In this document: positions 34,024 through 35,553 of the stretch, piece by piece
Layout of the letters: every line of letters begins with the position of its first letter
How positions within the stretch are numbered: position 1 is the first letter of the stretch
Assembly: GCA_944322375.1 (NCBI GenBank)
Contig: CALUOX010000019.1
Coordinates: 1 to 35,553, forward strand
Length of the DNA stretch: 35,553 bases
Origin: an uncultured Alistipes sp.
Lineage (GTDB): Bacteria; Bacteroidota; Bacteroidia; Bacteroidales; Rikenellaceae
Direction: 5' to 3'
The notes under the pieces: model-generated
Seen by the model: the letters and a program-made list of their open reading frames with translations, nothing else
What the model was told of the DNA's origin: nothing
Database searches by the model: none
Position numbers and translations under genes: made by a program

Positions 34024-34941
34024 TCATTTTTCAGGTCGGCTGCTGCGGATCCCGGCCGTAATCCGGCGGCGCATCCGCACGAGACGTCCGGCACAAGCTC
34101 TCCGACCCGAAAGGAGATACCCCGCAGCAAGGAGAAACGCAGCCATCCATTTCAAACCCTCTCCGATCCACAACCGCCCGACACCGCCACGTATGACGGC
34201 ACGCGCCCGCTGACTGACACCGATATTGAAACACAGCCGGTCGAAATAGTCCGGCGAGAGTTTCGACGACGGAATGATGTGATACATCACCGCATCGGGC
34301 ACATACCAGCACTTTTCACCGCCGCGCGCCAACCGTTCGAACAGTTCGTTCTCTTCACCGCCGAGCAACACGCCGCCGCGCCGTCCGAGCGAAGGGTCGA
34401 ACGCCCCGTAACGCTCGACAGCCCACCGTTGCAGGGCCATGTTTCCACCGCCAGGAATCCGGCCGCGCGGAAACGGCCGCGGCCGGGGACCCAGATCGAT
34501 CGGATTGGCAATGGGCCGTTCCGTGTAGGGTGACATCCAGTCGGGGCGTCCCGACGGATATTCGGCAATGATCTTTCCGCCGGCCGCCGCAACCTCGGGA
34601 TGCGCCGCAAAAAAATCGATATAGGCCGAGACGAACCCCGGTACGATCCGTTCATCATCGTCGATAATGGCGATTATCCGGCCGGCACTTCCGGTTATTC
34701 CACAATTCCGGGCCCAGGAGAGGCCCTGTCGTTTTTCAAAGAGATACCGGATCGGCACGTCGGGATGGGCAGCACGGAACGCTTCGACCTGTACGGCCGT
34801 ATCATCGGTCGAATTGTTGTCCACCACGACACACTCCCACAGCGCTGCCGGCGCCGTCTGTGCGGCGACCGACTGCAACGTGACCAACAGCTGTTGCGAA
34901 CGGTTGTACGTAGCGACAATGAGTGACAGCAACGGTTTCAT
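34024..34941 (-). CDS. Family 2 glycosyltransferase
   Basis: From the ATG at 34941 (MKPLLSLIVATYNRS) the product has 305 residues; the frame is open nine codons further up to 34968. It is a GT-A-fold glycosyltransferase: nucleotide-binding start SLIVATYNRSQQLLVTLQSV, VVDNNSTDDT, GLSWARNCGITGSAGRIIAIIDDDERI with the DxD-type metal site, then GEENELFERL as acceptor-side acidic motif. A C-terminal hydrophobic stretch (WMAAFLLAAGYLLSG) may anchor it to the membrane. Donor and acceptor are unknown; it could act on a cell-envelope glycan. Its end is 18 bases from the AsmA start, so the two are probably co-transcribed. Confidence 0.9.
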   Translation of the reverse strand: MKPLLSLIVATYNRSQQLLVTLQSVAAQTAPAALWECVVVDNNSTDDTAVQVEAFRAAHPDVPIRYLFEKRQGLSWARNCGITGSAGRIIAIIDDDERIVPGFVSAYIDFFAAHPEVAAAGGKIIAEYPSGRPDWMSPYTERPIANPIDLGPRPRPFPRGRIPGGGNMALQRWAVERYGAFDPSLGRRGGVLLGGEENELFERLARGGEKCWYVPDAVMYHIIPSSKLSPDYFDRLCFNIGVSQRARAVIRGGVGRLWIGEGLKWMAAFLLAAGYLLSGRRACAGRLVRMRRRITAGIRSSRPEK

Positions 34942-34993
34942 CCGACAATCATTTTCAAAAAGAGTCAAAGAGATCCCGATTCCACCATGAACC

Positions 34994-35027
34994 GGAACGA
35001 CAACAACGGAGCGCCGTTACCCGTTCC
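34994..35027 (-). terminator. Weak hairpin between cysteine synthase and glycosyltransferase
   Basis: Outer arms GGAACG (34994-34999) with CGTTCC (35022-35027) and inner arms AACGG/CCGTT. It lies about 78 bases after the cysteine synthase stop. No T-run; listed as possible only. Confidence 0.3.
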
Positions 35028-35104
35028 ATTCGGGTGCGGCGTTCCCGCTTTCCGAAAGAGCCGGGCCGGACCGAAGTCCCGCAGCCCGGAAGGCAGAAGC
35101 ACGC

Positions 35105-35553
35105 TCAACAATGCGGATCGTCGAACTCGGCGAACATCGTCGTGCTGAGATACTTCTCCGCACGATCGGGGAAAACCACCACGATATTCCCCTTGTCGAT
35201 CCGCGCCGCCGTGCGCACGGCGGCCAGCATCGCGGCGCCGCTCGACATGCCGGCAAAGATCCCCTCCCGGGCGATGATCTCCCGAGCCATGGCAATGGCC
35301 TCCTCGCTTTCGATCATCTCCTGCACGTCGATCTGCGACGGGTCATAGATGGCCGGCACGATCGCCTCTTCCATGTTTTTCAATCCTTGAATGTAGTGTC
35401 CGCGCGTAGGCTGTGCACACACGACACGGATATCGGGCTTCATGGTCTTCAGGAAACGCGACAGCCCCATCAACGTTCCCGATGTTCCGAGAGCACAAAC
35501 CAGATAATCGATCTCGCCGCCGGTCTGCTGCCAGATTTCGAGCGCCGTTGACT
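35105..35553 (-). CDS. Cysteine synthase (CysK/CysM family), C-terminal fragment
   Basis: The frame is open to the window edge, so the N-terminal half is missing. The visible part runs STALEIWQQTGGEIDYLVCALGTSGTLMGLSRFLK, where GTSGT is the phosphate-binding loop for pyridoxal phosphate, then PDIRVVCAQP, EGIFAGMSSGAAMLAA and a typical end, VVVFPDRAEKYLSTTMF. The enzyme makes cysteine from O-acetylserine and sulfide. An internal TTG at 35473 could be taken for a start but sits in the middle of the conserved loop. The final FDDPHC ends in a cysteine. CysK and CysM cannot be separated on this piece. Confidence 0.92.
   Translation of the reverse strand, partial: STALEIWQQTGGEIDYLVCALGTSGTLMGLSRFLKTMKPDIRVVCAQPTRGHYIQGLKNMEEAIVPAIYDPSQIDVQEMIESEEAIAMAREIIAREGIFAGMSSGAAMLAAVRTAARIDKGNIVVVFPDRAEKYLSTTMFAEFDDPHC

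Overview
The window looks like chromosomal DNA from a GC-rich member of the Bacteroidales; Alistipes or a close relative is my best guess. This is inferred from gene content (SusC/SusD pair, ECF sigma/FecR pair, LytTR two-component system, BACON, DUF1080 and DUF6377 proteins) and from several exact TAnnTTTG promoter elements, the Bacteroidota -7 motif. Nearly all genes lie on the minus strand. No rRNA, tRNA, insertion sequence, phage gene or CRISPR array was seen.

Layout. 1-2168 (+): end of a MacB-type ABC permease, then a LytS-type histidine kinase and LytTR response regulator with overlapping ends. 2818-14741 (-): an ECF sigma factor, a FecR anti-sigma factor, and a four-gene SusC-SusD-BACON lipoprotein-GDPD lipoprotein operon. 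This has the form of a nutrient-uptake locus, but its enzyme is a glycerophosphodiesterase and no classical glycoside hydrolase is present. A plus-strand promoter and an intrinsic terminator sit back to back in the susC leader and predict a short antisense RNA. 16076-25433 (-): tatC; then tatA, a Tat-signal Gfo/Idh/MocA oxidoreductase, a DUF1080 lipoprotein and a TIM-barrel sugar isomerase lipoprotein; then a cytoplasmic Gfo/Idh/MocA oxidoreductase and a membrane-bound DUF6377 regulator. This set resembles the Bacteroides BT2156-BT2160 type of operon that cleaves glycosides through 3-keto intermediates, here packed together with its own Tat export genes. 25669-28276: a GH109-type lipoprotein (-) divergent from a NahK-like sugar kinase (+), with paired promoters between them. 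28666-31070 (-): a DUF5723 outer-membrane protein and an unknown lipoprotein. 31294-35553 (-): an AsmA-family protein, a family 2 glycosyltransferase and the C-terminal part of a cysteine synthase.

Four long intergenic gaps hold locus-specific, degenerate tandem repeats (about 24-bp, 247-bp, 101-bp and 102-108-bp units). All are C-rich and G-poor on the plus strand. These stretches contain long open frames that look like composition artefacts, not genes.

How the parts may work together (inference): the SusCD locus would import phosphodiester-containing material under sigma/anti-sigma control with antisense damping. The Tat-linked operon would oxidise and cleave glycosides in the periplasm, with its cofactor-loaded oxidoreductase exported by the adjacent Tat genes. 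The GH109/kinase pair would release and phosphorylate N-acetylhexosamines.
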